Assembly (NCBI GenBank): GCA_902491395.1
Contig: CABUHO010000038.1
Location: 1 to 14,082 of the forward strand
From: an uncultured Collinsella sp.
GTDB lineage: Bacteria; Actinomycetota; Coriobacteriia; Coriobacteriales; Coriobacteriaceae
Length of the DNA stretch: 14,082 nucleotides
Reading direction: 5' to 3'
Part shown: in pieces, positions 13,376-14,082 of the stretch
Layout of the letters: every line of letters begins with the position of its first letter
How positions within the stretch are numbered: position 1 is the first letter of the stretch
Translations under genes and position numbers: made by a program
The notes under the pieces: model-generated
The model's input: only the letters and a program-made list of their open reading frames with translations
The model's database searches: none
What the model was told of the DNA's origin: nothing

Positions 13376-13999
13376 ATGAGCGATCTGGAGAATAAGAAGA
13401 ATCCTGTGGTCATTACCATCGCGCGCGACTTTGGCGCCGAGGGCCACGAGATTGGTCGCATGCTTGCCGACGAGTTGGGGATTCCACTGTATGACAACGA
13501 GCTGCTGGTACGTGCGTCGCTGCGCGCGGGCGAGTCGCTCGACAAGATGGCCGCCTACGACGAGCGTCTGGCCGTGGAGAACATGGCGTTCCTGCCCGAC
13601 CGCTACGATGCGCGTTCGTACTCGGACAAGTTGTTCCAAAAGATGAGCCAGGTGATTTTGGACCTGGGCGAGACCGAGAGCTGCATTATCGAAGGCCGCC
13701 TGTCCGATTACCTGCTGCGTAACAACCCCAACCACATTGCCGTGTTGGTGACCGCACCCTTTGAGGACCGCGTCGAGATCGTGCGCAAGAAGCGCGGCCT
13801 CAACAAAAAGAAGGGCGCCAAGCTGGTCAAGCAGCAGCAGAAGGCGCGCGAGGCGTTTTACAAGCGCTACAGCGCCGGAAAGTGGAAGATGACGAGCGGT
13901 AAAGATATCGTCGTCAACCGCGCCAAGCTGGGCCGCGAGGGCTGCAAGGACGTTATCGCCGCGGCCTACCGCTACAAGGTGGCCCAACTCGAAGGCTAA
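13376..13999 (+). CDS. Cytidylate kinase-like family protein
   Basis: A 207-residue protein of the cytidylate-kinase-like family often annotated as Cmk-like. VITIARDFGAEGHEIGRMLADELGIPLYDNELL (12-44) corresponds to the P-loop region and following helix. SCIIEGRLSDYLLRNNPNHIAVLVTAPFEDRVE (102-134), a LID-like KKRGLNKKKGAKLVKQQQ (138-155), AFYKRYSAGKW (160-170) and NRAKLGREGCKDVI (181-194) match the family C-terminal half. The usual glycine-rich P-loop with a lysine is not evident: the segment reads FGAEGHEIG where relatives usually have YGSGGREIG. Nucleotide kinase activity is therefore uncertain. AGAAAGGA at 13362-13369 supports ATG 13376. AGGAATCGC occurs twice in the leader (13337-13345 and 13366-13374), the second copy overlapping the ribosome binding site. 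Confidence 0.85.
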   Translation: MSDLENKKNPVVITIARDFGAEGHEIGRMLADELGIPLYDNELLVRASLRAGESLDKMAAYDERLAVENMAFLPDRYDARSYSDKLFQKMSQVILDLGETESCIIEGRLSDYLLRNNPNHIAVLVTAPFEDRVEIVRKKRGLNKKKGAKLVKQQQKAREAFYKRYSAGKWKMTSGKDIVVNRAKLGREGCKDVIAAAYRYKVAQLEG

Positions 14000-14011
14000 C
14001 CGACCAAAAAC

Positions 14012-14028
14012 CACCACAAAGGGGACAG
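14012..14028 (+). repeat. Truncated hairpin unit (left half only)
   Basis: CACCACA (14012-14018) followed by AAGGGGACAG (14019-14028) matches the stem plus the first ten core bases of the intergenic hairpin family, with GGGAC at core positions 4-8. The expected right arm TGTGGTG is missing. The match ends exactly where the putative IS end begins at 14029. Confidence 0.55.
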
Positions 14029-14082
14029 TGAACTGCACCCCGAAACTTGGACTGAATAAATAGCGACTACGCCGCAAGGGCC
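14029..14082 (-). mobile_element. Putative outer end of an IS3-family (IS150-group) insertion sequence, cut by the window edge
   Basis: From 14029 the sequence begins TGAACTGCACCCCGAAACTT followed by GGAC. This is the pattern of IS150-group terminal inverted repeats (TG, ACTGCACCC, a short A/T-rich or variable stretch, GTTGGAC). On the minus strand a reading frame enters from the window edge as GCC CTT GCG GCG TAG (ALAA, stop at 14067-14069). That suits the C-terminus of an OrfB transposase ending close to its right inverted repeat. Only four codons are visible, so the transposase itself is inferred. The transposase would be transcribed leftward on the minus strand, and most of the element would lie beyond 14082. 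Confidence 0.5.

Overview
The window reads as chromosome of a G+C-rich Gram-positive bacterium. The likeliest source is a member of the Coriobacteriia close to Collinsella. This is inferred from protein style (class B sortase, CmpB-type membrane protein, PrsA-like foldase, Gram-positive type PurF with a propeptide and four cluster cysteines) and from short intergenic repeats built on GGGGACAG. No rRNA or tRNA is present to confirm it.

Layout. 157-2141 (+): purE, a class B sortase and a divergent MoaE-like protein, closely spaced and probably one transcript, closed by a bidirectional terminator at 2166-2207. 2241-3470 (-): a CmpB-family membrane protein. 3471-3755: a divergent intergenic region. 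3756-7378 (+): purF, purM and purN, covering steps 1, 5 and 3 of de novo IMP synthesis. purM and purN overlap by 11 bases, and a terminator follows purN. 7504-7968 (+): an orphan PTS EIIA protein. 8193-9911 (+): a PrsA-like parvulin foldase and a GatB/YqeY-domain protein, followed by a terminator. 10176-13204 (+): a complete polar amino-acid ABC importer (ATPase, Tat-type lipoprotein binding protein, two permeases). 13376-13999 (+): a cytidylate-kinase-like protein. 14029-14082: what looks like the outer end of an IS150-type IS3 element that continues beyond the window.

The coding content is mostly ordinary housekeeping. The unusual layer lies between the genes. At least eight complete or near-complete copies, plus two half copies, of a small hairpin element share one design: about 7 bases of stem, a 17-base core, and about 7 bases of complementary stem. 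In each copy GGGAC occupies core positions 4-8. The stem sequences differ between sites but stay complementary. They occur singly (5430-5460, 7457-7485), as three units overlapping at a 27-base period (7981-8065), as a full unit beside a half unit (8075-8125), and as a head-to-head pair forming a perfect 31-base inverted repeat (9987-10063). The last copy, at 14012-14028, stops inside its core exactly where the IS-like end begins. This resembles REP/BIME biology in enterobacteria, including IS elements that target REP loops. Here, however, the loop is conserved and the stem varies.

Other points: the MoaE homologue has lost canonical catalytic residues; strong hairpins lie before the ribosome binding sites of purM and yqeY; an imperfect 31-base inverted repeat encloses 44 bases straight after the second permease.
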